Source: Phallusia fumigata (taxonomy: Eukaryota; Chordata; Ascidiacea; Phlebobranchia; Ascidiidae). From it: 21,684 nt of DNA. Under the pieces are notes generated by a model, which was given only the letters and a program-made list of their open reading frames with translations, was not told where the DNA came from and did not search any database. Below are positions 1 to 9,983 of the stretch, one piece after another. The position numbers were made by a program, and so were the translations under genes. Positions within the stretch are counted from its first letter, which is position 1, and every line of letters begins with the position of its first letter. The DNA lies in the NCBI GenBank assembly GCA_008931825.1, contig QXVZ01011030.1, positions 1-21,684 on the forward strand, given 5' to 3'.

Positions 1-455
1 TGAACTACATCACCGTTGAACATTTTATTCGGGGCTTTATTATAGAGAGGGCTGCGACAGGGGTTGATGCCCCCTTCCCCCTAAAAAAAAGGGGGACCCC
101 GAGTTTGTTGTTAAGTAAAGAGGATACGCGTTCTTAAACATGCGGTTGTGCATGCAACCAACCACACAGGTACATACGAAATCAATAATATTTAACCTAA
201 TTCCGTTTTTTTATGTTTTTGACTGAAGCCCAAAGTGAATTTGACTGAAGCAAATGTTTCGGGTTATAGCGTAAGAATGCTTGACGAGTTTTGGAACGCG
301 ATTGAGCATTAATAAAGACCCTATACAAATCCTAAGGAGCATAAAAATGCACAGACACAACAGTAAACCCTCCCTACAACGCTTAAATCACTTCCGTCTC
401 GTCACTTTGTCCGTTAATCATATTTTCCCTAATCATCGGCTCCTAGTGTTACCAC
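1..455. other. Non-coding stretch, no gene seen
   Basis: No supported gene is seen here. A short hairpin, CCCCCT (77-82) paired with AGGGGG (90-95) around an A-rich loop, is the only structure noted. An open frame on the plus strand at 281-478 has no recognisable content and no splice context. Confidence 0.4.
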
Positions 456-796
456 ATGATAATCTCATCCGTATTTAGCCCTATTAGGTCAGTGTGGCAA
501 TTGCTCCTTGTGGCAATTATCAACTCCACCTGCCGCATGACGCAACATTCTGCCAAATCGGGGTCGCACCTTAGGGTAAGTACCAGTTGGTGGCGATGCG
601 AGACAGGTGAGTTTTTTGACTGAATGAAATAATTTTGAACTAAATTACTTGAGGTGTAAATTTCCAGGTGACCTGTGGCTTTGCGAGATTGCGTCACCTG
701 TCGGACCACATCCTTCGCCACAACGGACGCGCGGCTGAATTAATAGATTTGCAGGCATTGAATCATACGTACAAGCTGCGGTTGCTATGGTTCTGA
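456..796 (+). CDS. Candidate two-exon small ORF, unknown function
   Basis: I do not recognise this protein. An ATG at 456 opens a frame to 575, where AGG is followed by GTAAGT, a consensus donor. The acceptor TTTCCAG ends at 667. Joining 456-575 to 668-796 keeps the frame and gives 82 residues ending in TGA. A second strong donor, CAG|GTGAGT at 607, joined to the same acceptor gives a 73-residue alternative ending at 738, with exon 1 running from 456 to 606. In the first version exon 2 holds a C-x-F-x5-L-x2-H-x3-H pattern, vaguely like a broken C2H2 finger but lacking the first cysteine and proper C-F spacing. The segment is richer in G+C than its surroundings. It could equally be a multicopy repeat whose splice-like signals are fortuitous. 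Confidence 0.22.
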
Positions 797-1946
797 TGCT
801 TTTAAAACCTGTTTGTGGGCATCCGGTTTGACGTTGAGGTGGAAAAAACTTAGATATACGTCGGGGTGGTTTTGGTTTCTAAACCTGTTGTAATCGTTTT
901 CGACCTACAGATAGGACCCATGAAACGTCTTTTTGGCCCGGTCTATTTTTGTGCTTTACGATTTGTTCAGTAGGAATATGAATTCAGGTGGAATTAATAG
1001 CTGCGCACATCAACGTGTATTTAAGTATCGTTTGTGGGTTTAGGGGGATTAGCTTTCGCTGCCGCAACAAAACAACAATCGATGTCCGTGGGTTTGACAA
1101 CACTTTGGGCAAAACGGGCCTTTAATTAAGATATTTTAGAATGAGTCCTTGAAGGCCTAACAGGTTTATATTTTGAATATATGTGCACAAAGGCGCAAAA
1201 ACTAAGTGCTTATGACATTTGAAGGTTTTAATCCTGGTCTAAATTGCGACCTTGTGCTTCTTATGTTTCAGAGCCCCGATAATGTAAACTTTTTAAACAT
1301 CTGGATGTCTAAAATCTGATTCCTCCCAACGTTAATCCTAATTGATTTTACCTCCAAAACAGCACACGACTTTCTACACTTATAATACCTTCAACCGAGG
1401 TTGTTTGGATTTCTAAACCCCAAATCGTCCTAAACTTTCCCTTGAGCTCATTCTACGGAAGCGGCGACATCGGATCACCGAGCATCTAATTTCACGAGCA
1501 ACTAAGGACGCACTTGACAGGAACGCCTCTAATCGCGTTGTCGTATTTACGACGCCCCGCTCATCCAGCCCAGTGTTTAGAGGATCCTCACATCTCGTTT
1601 GGTGTCGGGGAGTTACAGTTGTTTATTGTTTTATCATTCCGGACGAACGCAGAAACCGACGCGCGACGACAAAAACGAGAAACAGGACACCGATCACAAA
1701 CGCCGCGCGCGTTATTTGCGTGTATGACGTCATAGACACATACGAATGTAGTTCACGTGCGAAAAAAGGGAAGTTATTATTTACAAGAAGAAGCGTTTTT
1801 TACGAAATCAGTAACATACCAAGGCGCATACGTTTTCATACAAGTAAAGGCTTGAATAAAAATAAGCTAAAAAGCGATTCCATTATCTATGGCTTCGCAT
1901 GGAAATTCATACCTTAATTAATGTTAGGTACACGCAAATGCAAAAA
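797..1946. other. Non-coding stretch, no firm gene
   Basis: No supported gene is seen. A 12-bp palindrome TATGACGTCATA (1723-1734) contains a full CRE/ATF site. A 114-codon open frame on the plus strand (1573-1917) has low-complexity basic composition and no recognisable domain, and I do not call it. Confidence 0.4.
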
Positions 1947-2475
1947 AGTGACACATATTTTAACGGAAATTATGGCATTTAGTGTCCATCACTTCATTTC
2001 CGAAATCGATACAATAACGAAAAAACAGAATCGGGCCATTAGGCGTTGACCGACAAACATCATGAGCTACAAAACCGATTCGGGACCCTAACTAATTCAA
2101 ATTCCCTGCCAAGGTTTTGGGTTGCAAAATAATCGACTGTGCCGGTTTTGAGTGAAAACAAAACCGTTAAGCGAGCGGACAGTTGCAAAACCAGTCCCAC
2201 CACATTGCACNAGTGACACATATTTTAACGGAAATTATGGCATTTAGTGTCCATCACTTCATTTCCGAAATCGATAGAATAACGAAAAAACAGAATCGGG
2301 CCATTAGGCGTTGACCGACAAACATCATGAGCTACAAAACCGATTCGGGACCCTAACTAATTCAAATTCCCTGCCAAGGTTTTGGGTTGCAAAATAATCG
2401 ACTGTGCCGGTTTTGAGTGAAAACAAAACCGTTAAGCGAGCGGACAGTTGCAAAACCAGTCCCACCACATTGCAC
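1947..2475. repeat. Direct duplication of 264 bp around a single N
   Basis: Bases 1947-2210 are repeated at 2212-2475 with the same length. The only difference I see is C at 2012 against G at 2277. The copies are separated by exactly one N at 2211. This arrangement is what two overlapping contigs, or two haplotypes, look like when they are joined without merging. A true tandem duplication would not be expected to have its boundary exactly at an assembly gap. The unit itself shows no gene. Confidence 0.9.
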
Positions 2476-2607
2476 TGCATGGCCTCCTGAGCTACAAACA
2501 CTGGCCGCATAACTTACAAATTAAACCGCACACGTTTTTGGCAGATTTTTGTCCGACCAACCTGTGGTCTGTTTCGCATTATGTTGCGAAGTAGGATAAG
2601 CGTGTCA
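2476..2607. other. Spacer between the duplication and a MITE
   Basis: Short non-coding stretch. Nothing specific is seen. Confidence 0.3.
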
Positions 2608-2755
2608 ACAATTCACGGTTTTAAATAGTTTAAATAGTTGCATGCTTGTACTTGCGTGTAAAACAGTTTTTACGTTTCCTGATAATGACAACGTTGTTTG
2701 TTTAGAAAAAGTTTTACACACAAGTACTGGCTGGTAATTTCTTGTTTAGAAGGCG
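2608..2755. mobile_element. Foldback MITE, family 1, degenerate copy
   Basis: GTACTTGCGTGTAAAAC (2648-2664) is matched in inverted orientation by GTTTTACACACAAGTAC (2711-2727), differing at one position. The right arm continues into TACTGGCTGGTA. The left outer sequence ACAATTCACGGTTTTAAATA matches the outer sequence of the better-preserved copy near 7151. It is therefore a second, more eroded member of the same non-autonomous family. No protein is encoded. Confidence 0.6.
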
Positions 2756-3208
2756 AATTGACGTAGTCTGATGTAATATCTTTATGGTGTACTGGCAGGT
2801 ACAACAAGCAATACTGGAAAAATGGACATAGCTGGATTCATATTTCTCATATTACCCAAGCTTTAACTACTGCATGTTAATTGACGTTTAAAACTGTTTT
2901 TAAATTACATTTGTCATCGAGGAAGACATAGGCTTGTAAATTTTGTTTTTTGAAACACTCAGGGCGCTGGGCCACTGCGGGCACCTGTTAAAATGATAGA
3001 TGTTAAAAGCTATGTTATGTTGTATTTGAAGCTATGTTGTAAAAATATGACAAATAGGGGCTTGTTAGTTGCATCATATCAAAAAAACAAACACAACGGA
3101 GGTAATAAAAAGGTTCACCGGCCATTTCAACACGTCTTTCCCATTTCAAGGCCTCTTGGCCCTAAATGTATTTCATGATTTTTGGTGTCCATCGGCGTTC
3201 TTATATGT
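2756..3208. other. LARP6 downstream flank / probable 3' UTR
   Basis: This lies downstream of the minus-strand LARP6 stop codon and probably includes its 3' UTR. I see no clear AATAAA on the minus strand near the stop, so the transcript end is undetermined. Open frames on the plus strand at 2993-3305 show no recognisable domain. Confidence 0.35.
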
Positions 3209-3544
3209 TCAAGCAACCACGGGTTTGCCCTCAACCGCCACCCGTTCTTTTTCATCCGATGAGCTAGACATGTTCAATCGTAAATCGGATGAGGCCACCT
3301 CATAAATTCCGCTGTCACAATCTGATCTCGTTGAATCATTGGAATTGTGTCTGGTAGCTAGGGCGTGCTTGGGTGTAATTTCCTCACTTTTTTCAACTTT
3401 TTCTGCACTTTGCTGCTTTCTAAGGGTTTTCTTCACTTTAGGACCCAGCAGGCAAACTTGCATGGCTGTGTCTTGTGCTTGTATGTCTTTGTAAGCTGCG
3501 ATGGCACAACTTGAGTCGTCAAATTCAACAACTGCACATGTTAC
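3209..3544 (-). CDS. LARP6: LARP6, coding exon 2 (C-terminal)
   Basis: This is the last coding exon of the La-related protein 6 gene and encodes residues 432-542. A polypyrimidine tract ending in CAG (3547-3545) is the acceptor. Joining here to GGA-AAG of exon 1 is phase 0. The first ~40 residues finish the RRM: a VTCAVVEFDD strand and a helix, then a QVCLLGPK strand, matching the end of the LARP6 RRM module. A lysine-rich stretch follows, then an acidic and serine-rich tail with SDCDSG and SSSSDEKE, ending in a TGA at 3211-3209. The conserved C-terminal LSA/SUZ-C motif usual in LARP6 proteins is not visible. Either this lineage lost it or an alternative 3' exon exists. Confidence 0.88.
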   Translation of the reverse strand, partial: VTCAVVEFDDSSCAIAAYKDIQAQDTAMQVCLLGPKVKKTLRKQQSAEKVEKSEEITPKHALATRHNSNDSTRSDCDSGIYEVASSDLRLNMSSSSDEKERVAVEGKPVVA

Positions 3545-5698
3545 CTGAAAAGATAAAAAACATCATAAAAATTTTGAAAAATTATTCTTGACAAATATTA
3601 TTTTAAGTCTAAATTGAACAACACTTTTTTAGCAAAATCAAAAATACAGCACATAAATTTATGTCATTATATAAGATGACTTCTTTAAACTCCCCAATAA
3701 ATAATTTAAACTTCAAAAAAACAGTTTGTTTTCATTGTTCCGGTCGAGTAATTTACCAACTGTGACGCATGAAGCTAAAGATGGCGGCAGAATTGTTTGC
3801 AAGTTTGTGGTCAGGGATGAAAAAGTGTTTTTAGTTTCTTTTGTCGCCATTAGATTATATTTTGCAATAAAAAAGTTGGTTATAAATGCATAGATTTCAA
3901 TTTGTAGCACTACAATATTCCATTTGTAGTTATGGTTTTAAAAGTCGACAAAAAAGCCGTTTGGAAGTTTCGAAAAGGCAAAGTATGCACGAAAGTGTTA
4001 AACTTCATTTAGAATGGCTGAATTTGGATAGATTCAAATTTATTTGATTGAATAAACTGTTTTTGTATCTAGTGCACCGTTTCTAGTTGATATTTACAAG
4101 CTCTTTCTAGCTTTTGGATTACAAGAACTGATTGCCACAGCAATGGATGAACAATGCCTTTACTTTTGTTAAAATTGTTGGAAAAAGATTATCAGTGGAA
4201 GGTAGGTTACTGTTGTTTTGGGATATAAACACACTATTTGGCTGTTATGAAACATAATTTTAAAAAATATTATGTTATGACCAAATCTGGTCATATTTTA
4301 GTTTTCTGTGATACTACCCAAATGCAAAAACGCTTTGATTTGAAAAGCTGGTAACAACGAGCCAACGACTGAACCACAGAAACATTTTCTCTCCTTGATA
4401 CGCTTACCTACAGAACCGCCATAGTACGCGCAAAACATTTTGCTGCGGGCCAACTCAATGCCTTGGGGGTGATGGCAGACATTTAGAGGCCGGCTTGATT
4501 CAGAACGTCACAGCATGTACGCGGTTTTGCTGCTAACGAACCATAAACAACGCAAAGTGTCGGGTCAAAATTGTTTGTCACCCACGCATTTTGGGGTCGC
4601 GCAGAATTGTTATCAGCACAAACGTGTTTACTTTTGAATTCGACCTTGTTTGTTGTCAGTAGAGTGGGAGCAAAAATAGTTGATATTTGCGAATTGAAAG
4701 ATTGTACCGATGTGATAGAAAAAAATTGTATTTATGTTTATGGCACGGTATTTTTATAACCAGTTCTGCGTGACCCTATTTTCACAGCAGGATACACGGT
4801 AATGGACAAAACGCTGCAATTTTGGTTAGACTCACAACCCGAGTTGTATGTTTCTGCCTCTGGGGTATCTAGCATCGATACAAAAGTCAATAGATTTTTG
4901 CGAACCACAAAACGACATCAAAAACGGCGAAAACAAATGCTTTGTCATGCGTGGCGTCATATTTTCGTGATCTTCAGTGACGGATCAAGGCGAACTGCCC
5001 AACGGTGGTGGGTAAAGTGAACCGGCGCGCAACATAATTGCAGCCGCCTGGTACGAAGCACGTCGCTTTAGGCGAACAACCGAACCTGGCACGGGGATAA
5101 GTTGCGTGCCAGACACCGGGACGGTGGTGTGCTGTTACCAAGCGGTGCTCTTATAACGGGAAGCAGGCGCCTCCCGAAAACAGACGCATTCTTAAGCATG
5201 CCGGAAATCCTATTAAGTGTTTTTAATAATGATGGGCGGTCAAAGTGGTGAACTCGAATCCAGTTGCAGTTTTCACTAGCCTTGCGTACGCATTCTAAAG
5301 ACCCGGATGACAAAATTTTGATATTTGTTCCCTTAGCGTTGGCTGGCACAACTTTGTAGTTGTCTACGTAAAAGGTTTACAAATACACATGTACATAAAT
5401 GTATCATTTTTACTTTGGTACACAAGCTCACCTTTCCAAGATCCTCAATCACTGTAGCATATCCGTGCAAANGAAATCCTATTAAGTGTTTTTAATAATG
5501 ATTTGCGGTCAAGGTGATGAAGTCCAGTTGCGCAGTTTTAACTAGCCTTGCGTACGCATTCTAAAGACCCGGATTACAAAATTTTGACATTTGTTCCCTT
5601 AACATTTGGCTGGCACAATTTTGTAGTTGTCTACATCCAAGATATACAAATACATGTGTACATAAATGAAGCATTTTTACTTTGGTAAACAAGCTCAC
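3545..5698 (-). other. LARP6 intron
   Basis: GT-AG intron with donor GTGAGC just below 5699 and acceptor TTTTCAG ending at 3545, phase 0. As assembled it is 2154 bp long. About 268 bp of that is the haplotype-like duplicate 5204-5471 plus the N, so the real intron is probably near 1.9 kb. Plus-strand open frames at 4571-4759 and 4802-5020 lie inside it and have no recognisable content. The stretch 5020-5200 is richer in G+C without an identifiable feature. Confidence 0.8.
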
Positions 5699-5738
5699 CT
5701 TTCCAAGATCCTCAATCACTGTAGCATATCCGTGCAAA
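5204..5738. repeat. Divergent direct duplication of ~267 bp around a single N
   Basis: Bases 5204-5471 and 5473-5738 are two versions of the same sequence separated by one N at 5472. Both carry the last 40 bases of LARP6 exon 1 (5432-5471 and 5699-5738, identical) and its GTGAGC donor. The intronic part differs by about two dozen substitutions and several small indels. The coding part is conserved and the intron is divergent, which is the pattern expected of two alleles of a highly polymorphic genome. I therefore read this as unmerged haplotypes rather than a real exon duplication. Only the right-hand copy is continuous with the rest of exon 1. Confidence 0.88.
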
Positions 5739-6991
5739 TGATGTGGAAGCGGCATGTTGGGGCGCAGTACACGTAGTTGCGCGATCGTTCCGTAGCCTTT
5801 AAACAGAGCCGCCACTTTCTCCAAATCGGCATCGACCGACAGATGCGTTGCCAGCACCGATACGTTATCCTTGCATTTCGGTAACTTCGCTGGCAAAGGG
5901 CTGTTTCTCCTAACCTTCGTGCCGTCCTGGTTCAGTTCAAGCTTCCTTGAGCGACGCAACGCCAACACAACGGATTTCAGATCGCGGGTTATCTTCTTTA
6001 TTGCTTTTGTGCTTGCGACGAGTTTCACACTGATAAAGCCGCGTGTTGTGCGCCGTATTTGGCGCAAGAGGTAGAGATCTTTGGTAAGGTGCTCGTCGGA
6101 GAAAATGTCCTCCGCCGTCTCCATTATCATCTGCAGCATCATTTCGTATTTTGCGTCTGAACTCGTTTCCCCGTTTAATGATGCGGTATCGTCGTCCGTC
6201 GATTCCCGGGAAACGACGCCCGAATCCCGCGTTACCGAGGAGGAATCGGTTGAGGTGAGGAAAGGGGAAGAGCAGCGGGAGGAGCACACGGAAGCGGATG
6301 TCGAAAACGAGGGAAGAGATGAATAGCGACAATTGGGAGGAGCGGAGACTGAGGAATTTGGGGATTGCGTGGAAAAAGAGTCTGTCCGTAAAATCCCATC
6401 AGGGCGGTACGGATGCATTACAGTTTCTTGTTCGTTTTTGTTGTTTTCTACTTGCACCGGGTGAACGTTGTTATCATGGTTCACCGGCCGCTCATAGTGA
6501 TAAAACGTGGTACCGTCAAAAGTCGTAGCAGTCACAAGCCCGTATGGAGTCACATACATCTGCGGAGGTCCTGGAGGCGGGTGGCAAAATTGCGGACCCT
6601 GAGGAGGTAGATAATGTATTGCGGGGTTAGGCGTTTCGGCCCAGACCTGAGGAGGGATTGGTTGATTTTGAGGCATTTGCGGCGGCATTTGATGATGCGG
6701 ATGACAACACATCATCGGTCTTTCGTGGATGCAGTGGCCAGGTGGTGGCAACATAGGAGGAGCTCCTCCGCATGGAGGAATCGGAGAGTACATGCCCGGC
6801 ATAGCTGGAGAGTACTTCTGTCGGTTGAAGTTTGTAAAGTGTCCCTGGCGCTGTCCACGTCGAGAAGAGTGGTTCCGCGGTCTCTTGGTTCGCCCTTCCC
6901 GCTTTTTCGTTGCCGGTTTTGGGTGTTCGGCTTTTTCCATGAGATTGGCAGCTTTAAAATTTGCGTTTGGTTTTTCGACGTCAACCGTCAT
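5699..6991 (-). CDS. LARP6: LARP6 (La-related protein 6), coding exon 1
   Basis: This exon encodes residues 1-431 of a 542-residue RNA-binding protein of the LARP6 (Acheron) family, whose vertebrate members bind stem-loops in collagen mRNAs and regulate their translation. The N-terminus (20-60) is basic. Residues 63-150 are rich in Pro, Met and His, and 205-262 are Ser-rich. The La motif spans about 283-366 and contains FSDEHLTKD, FISVKL, KKITRD and LELNQDGTKVRR, typical of LARP6. The RRM starts near 376 and is completed in exon 2. The ATG at 6991 is the first of the frame. The donor after residue 431 is GTGAGC, so the open frame beyond 5699 is intron read-through. Several RNA-pocket residues of the La motif are replaced (see findings). 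LARP6 identity rests on the ordered La-motif and RRM blocks. Confidence 0.92.
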
Positions 6992-7155
6992 TTTCTCACG
7001 ATCTTTTTTCTTGAATTATAGATGCTTTCTAGCAAAACATGGTTTCTATCAAGGCTTAGCTGCTTCAAAACTAAAACACATATAAAAACGGTTAGGGTTC
7101 AGACAAATGCTTGAAGTCTACGTACCACCAAACAAACAAACAAACAAACAATTCA
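6992..7155. repeat. LARP6 5' flank with (CAAA)n microsatellite
   Basis: This is the upstream flank of LARP6. It holds a simple repeat of five CAAA units plus CA (7129-7150), directly next to a foldback MITE. I see no convincing TATA box or other core promoter element on the minus strand. Confidence 0.6.
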
Positions 7156-7329
7156 CCGTTTTATATATCACACTAATAAGGTACAAGCCAGTACTTGTGT
7201 GTGAAACATTTTCGACGTTTTGACAAACGCTGTTGTTTCTGACGATGGTAACAGCGTTTGTCGAAACACAAAAAATGTATTACACATATGTACTGGCTGG
7301 TACCTTCTTATTAAGACCATATAAAACGG
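7156..7329. mobile_element. Foldback MITE, family 1, well-preserved copy
   Basis: Left arm 7174-7234 and right arm 7250-7310 are imperfect inverted repeats of 61 nt around a 15-nt centre. The pairing resumes further out with CCGTTTTATAT (7156-7166) against ATATAAAACGG (7319-7329). Almost the whole element can fold into one hairpin. It encodes no protein, and a more eroded relative lies at 2608-2755. It sits just upstream of LARP6, within a possible promoter region. Confidence 0.75.
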
Positions 7330-9771
7330 GAACTGTGTATTCAAACATGTGTTTCTCCAACGTCAATTAAACGGGATAGAACACGAAAAAATACAACAAT
7401 TATTAAACACAACTACAGCCTAAACCGCCGTTTGCCGGCCCTCTTCTCTCTGCCCTTTTTGCGAGGCAGCGGTGTACTGTAAGGTATGCCGACCTAACCA
7501 CGCCCCAAGCATTGGCCGCTTCCGGCTGTGCTGCTGGGTTATAGAATATCGATGCAACGTTGCCCTTGCAAAAACCAACCTGACCCAGATGTGCTTTGAA
7601 AGTTAATGAGACGTTTTTTATTACCTGATTGTTTTAAAGTACCCTAAACCACCTAGTTAATGACATCTAATACGTTACTATACTATTAATTAATGGTAAA
7701 AATTAGGGTTTTTTATGCATTATCTGTCTCAAAAATGTATCATTTAGATTCAAAAGCCGAAAAAGCCGAACGACTTTTGGTTTCAACTAATTCGGTATAA
7801 TATTTGTTTCAGTTTTGGTTAATTACGTTCATTTTTAAGCTCTTTTCCCGGGTATTAAAGTCTTAGCATTTACAAGATTAACTGGCGAACAATCTTCCAG
7901 GCCAAGTTAAATTTGACCTTGCGATCTGGTTCAAATCGACGGTAGCAATTAATTCCTGCCACAACCCGGTCACATTTGCCGACGCTGCGCGGCGACAAAA
8001 AAAACCTTCTACATTTGTGCCGCTTGAAACAATGCACTATCATACCTATTGTTACGGCATGTTTGTTTACTAACAACAACGTGTCGACTTTGGTTGAGAA
8101 AAAGTTCGCAAACGTTATCTACATGCCGCGTCCTTTCATAAATTGTCTATCTGCCGCACCTTGCAAAGTAATCATTCATTATCTCTACACTCGAGTCATT
8201 TGTTTATTTTTACACTTACATATTCCCATTGTTATCGATTCGTTCCCCCATTCTTCTCGATCTCAATCTTTTTCTCAACTTCCTCGACATAGTTTTTCTT
8301 CACTGCTGTATTCAAATGCACCGCGAACCCTCGCAAAATCTTCAACCCTTTTCCGTTTACCGGCGGCAAAAAGAACGAGTATCGCATTCTTACCCTTTCA
8401 CTGCATGGCCCGGGGTGTGGTTGAATTCGGCTGTTTTTTGCGCCTGACCGCTTCCGGCCTTGATTTCATGTCTTGCCACCGCACTCTAAACCGCACGCCG
8501 ATTGGCTAGAACCCACCAACAAGCGCCGCCCTTCTCCTTTGCCCAAATCGCATTCGCTGAAATTTGAGGCGGTGTAAAAATCGTTTCGTTTATCGTTGTG
8601 TAAAGTCTATAAGCTGCAAATTCTTTGTAGCACTGCACAGTTTTTTATATTTTTGTTGTTTTTCTATTCTGATGAGCTCAAAACGCACTGTGACCTGCAA
8701 CACGCTAATTGTCGTTGTTATATAACATTGCTTTTCATCCGATTTCGCAGATCTGTGTTATTTTTCCAATGATGATGGGCGATCGTCACATCGACGCTAA
8801 ACATCAAACTCAAAAATTGTGGGATCTCTTGGTCCAGATCACTTTATAAACGATATAGCCATTGTCTTCCTGCATAAAAAAAGAATCTAACCTCACTTGT
8901 GCCTTTTTCTTTTACCCTGAACTTGTCCTCTCTCGCCTGGAAAACCTTTTTCTTTTCTCTCTCTCACACCGGCAAATTCTTGCAGGTGACTCGTAACTGA
9001 ATGCTGATGCCGTAATAACGCTATAGCGTTTCCCCTGATACCGAAGTTGCTCGCCGGACTCTAAAAATATGAAGTAATTCCTTAAGGTTTTCTTTTTTCT
9101 AAGGGTTAACGATCATAATGGTTGATGTTTTGAAATAAAAATCTCAACCTTAAATAAGTTAGGCGTTTGTGTTTTAGAATTCGCTTTCGTCTTGAAAACC
9201 CGGAATGTCAGAACATGGAAAAACTCCCTTGCTTTTGCACTATAAGTCGATATAACTGTAGATTAAGAATGAGGCATGTATATGTGGTAACAAAACCCCG
9301 CTACTATGCCCACGGCAGCCTGTAAGCTCCACCCAGCGTTCTTACACCAGCTGAGTATGTATTTTGCGGCAGCTTTGGCTTTTTTGGGTAAAAACGTGCA
9401 AGTACTTAAAGAGTGCTGTGGTATATGCTATATTCGTGCAAACTTAACATGTTCTTCATAGTTTTAAAAATTTGTGCTTCATCATTAAATATGTGAACAC
9501 GAAAAAAACGGATTTGGGCATTTCATGGTGATGGTTAGAGATAAAGTTAAAATATCCTAATGGACTTAAATTTGCGCGAATTAGTATGCGGACTAACAGT
9601 GGTTTATTCTTTTATGGTTGTTAAGATATACAAATGAGATGTTTACATCTATCGCAAGTACACTACAAACAGGACACTGCGTACCTGTACAAATACGAAT
9701 TGTTAAAGTCCAAATCTTGTTCGGAAAGTTGCCAGCGATAAGTGAAACTTTTTTTACAAACATTAACATTG
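7330..9771. other. Long non-coding stretch, no firm gene
   Basis: No supported gene is seen. G+C-richer patches at about 7420-7560 and 8440-8580 could be promoter-like: ETS-type CTTCCGG motifs occur in both, and an inverted CCAAT box (ATTGG) lies at 8501-8505. This is weak. A 177-codon plus-strand open frame at 7976-8509 has irregular composition and no domain I can name. A pyrimidine-rich tract before CAG near 8995 resembles a splice acceptor but leads quickly to a stop. Confidence 0.35.
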
Positions 9772-9825
9772 CTTGTTTTTGCACAATACAATACCTTGTT
9801 TAATTTTAAATTTATGTCCCTGCCG

Positions 9826-9983
9826 TGACACTTTAACAGTTACACAAGCATTCCTTGTAATAAATCAACGCCCTTCGTCATTACCTCCACCACCTAATTA
9901 CCAACCGCCAGACATTTGCATTCTAACACCAGGCTTTGGTGCTATGATTTGTGGAGGAACAACTTCTCTAGTTATTACTTGAC
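9826..9983. other. Proline-rich open patch, possible exon on either strand
   Basis: On the plus strand the frame ending in TGA near 9982 reads a Pro-rich segment with PPPPNYQPP. On the minus strand the same bases read EVVPPQIIAPKPGVRMQ and soon stop. Either could be a short terminal exon, but splice signals are weak and upstream frames close quickly, so I assign no function. Confidence 0.12.

Noticed and set aside
1573-1917. 114-codon plus-strand open frame
   Set aside because: Random-looking basic composition and no recognisable domain.
5561-5698. Continuation of the LARP6 exon-1 open frame to 5561
   Set aside because: It reads through the GTGAGC donor into the intron. Splicing to 3544 completes the RRM, while the read-through peptide does not.
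5937-6332. 131-codon minus-strand frame, and several plus-strand frames between 5871 and 7085
   Set aside because: They are other-frame readings of LARP6 exon 1, whose frame carries the La motif and RRM.
7976-8509. 177-codon plus-strand open frame
   Set aside because: Irregular, serine- and hydrophobic-rich composition with no motif, no supporting splice context and no family resemblance.
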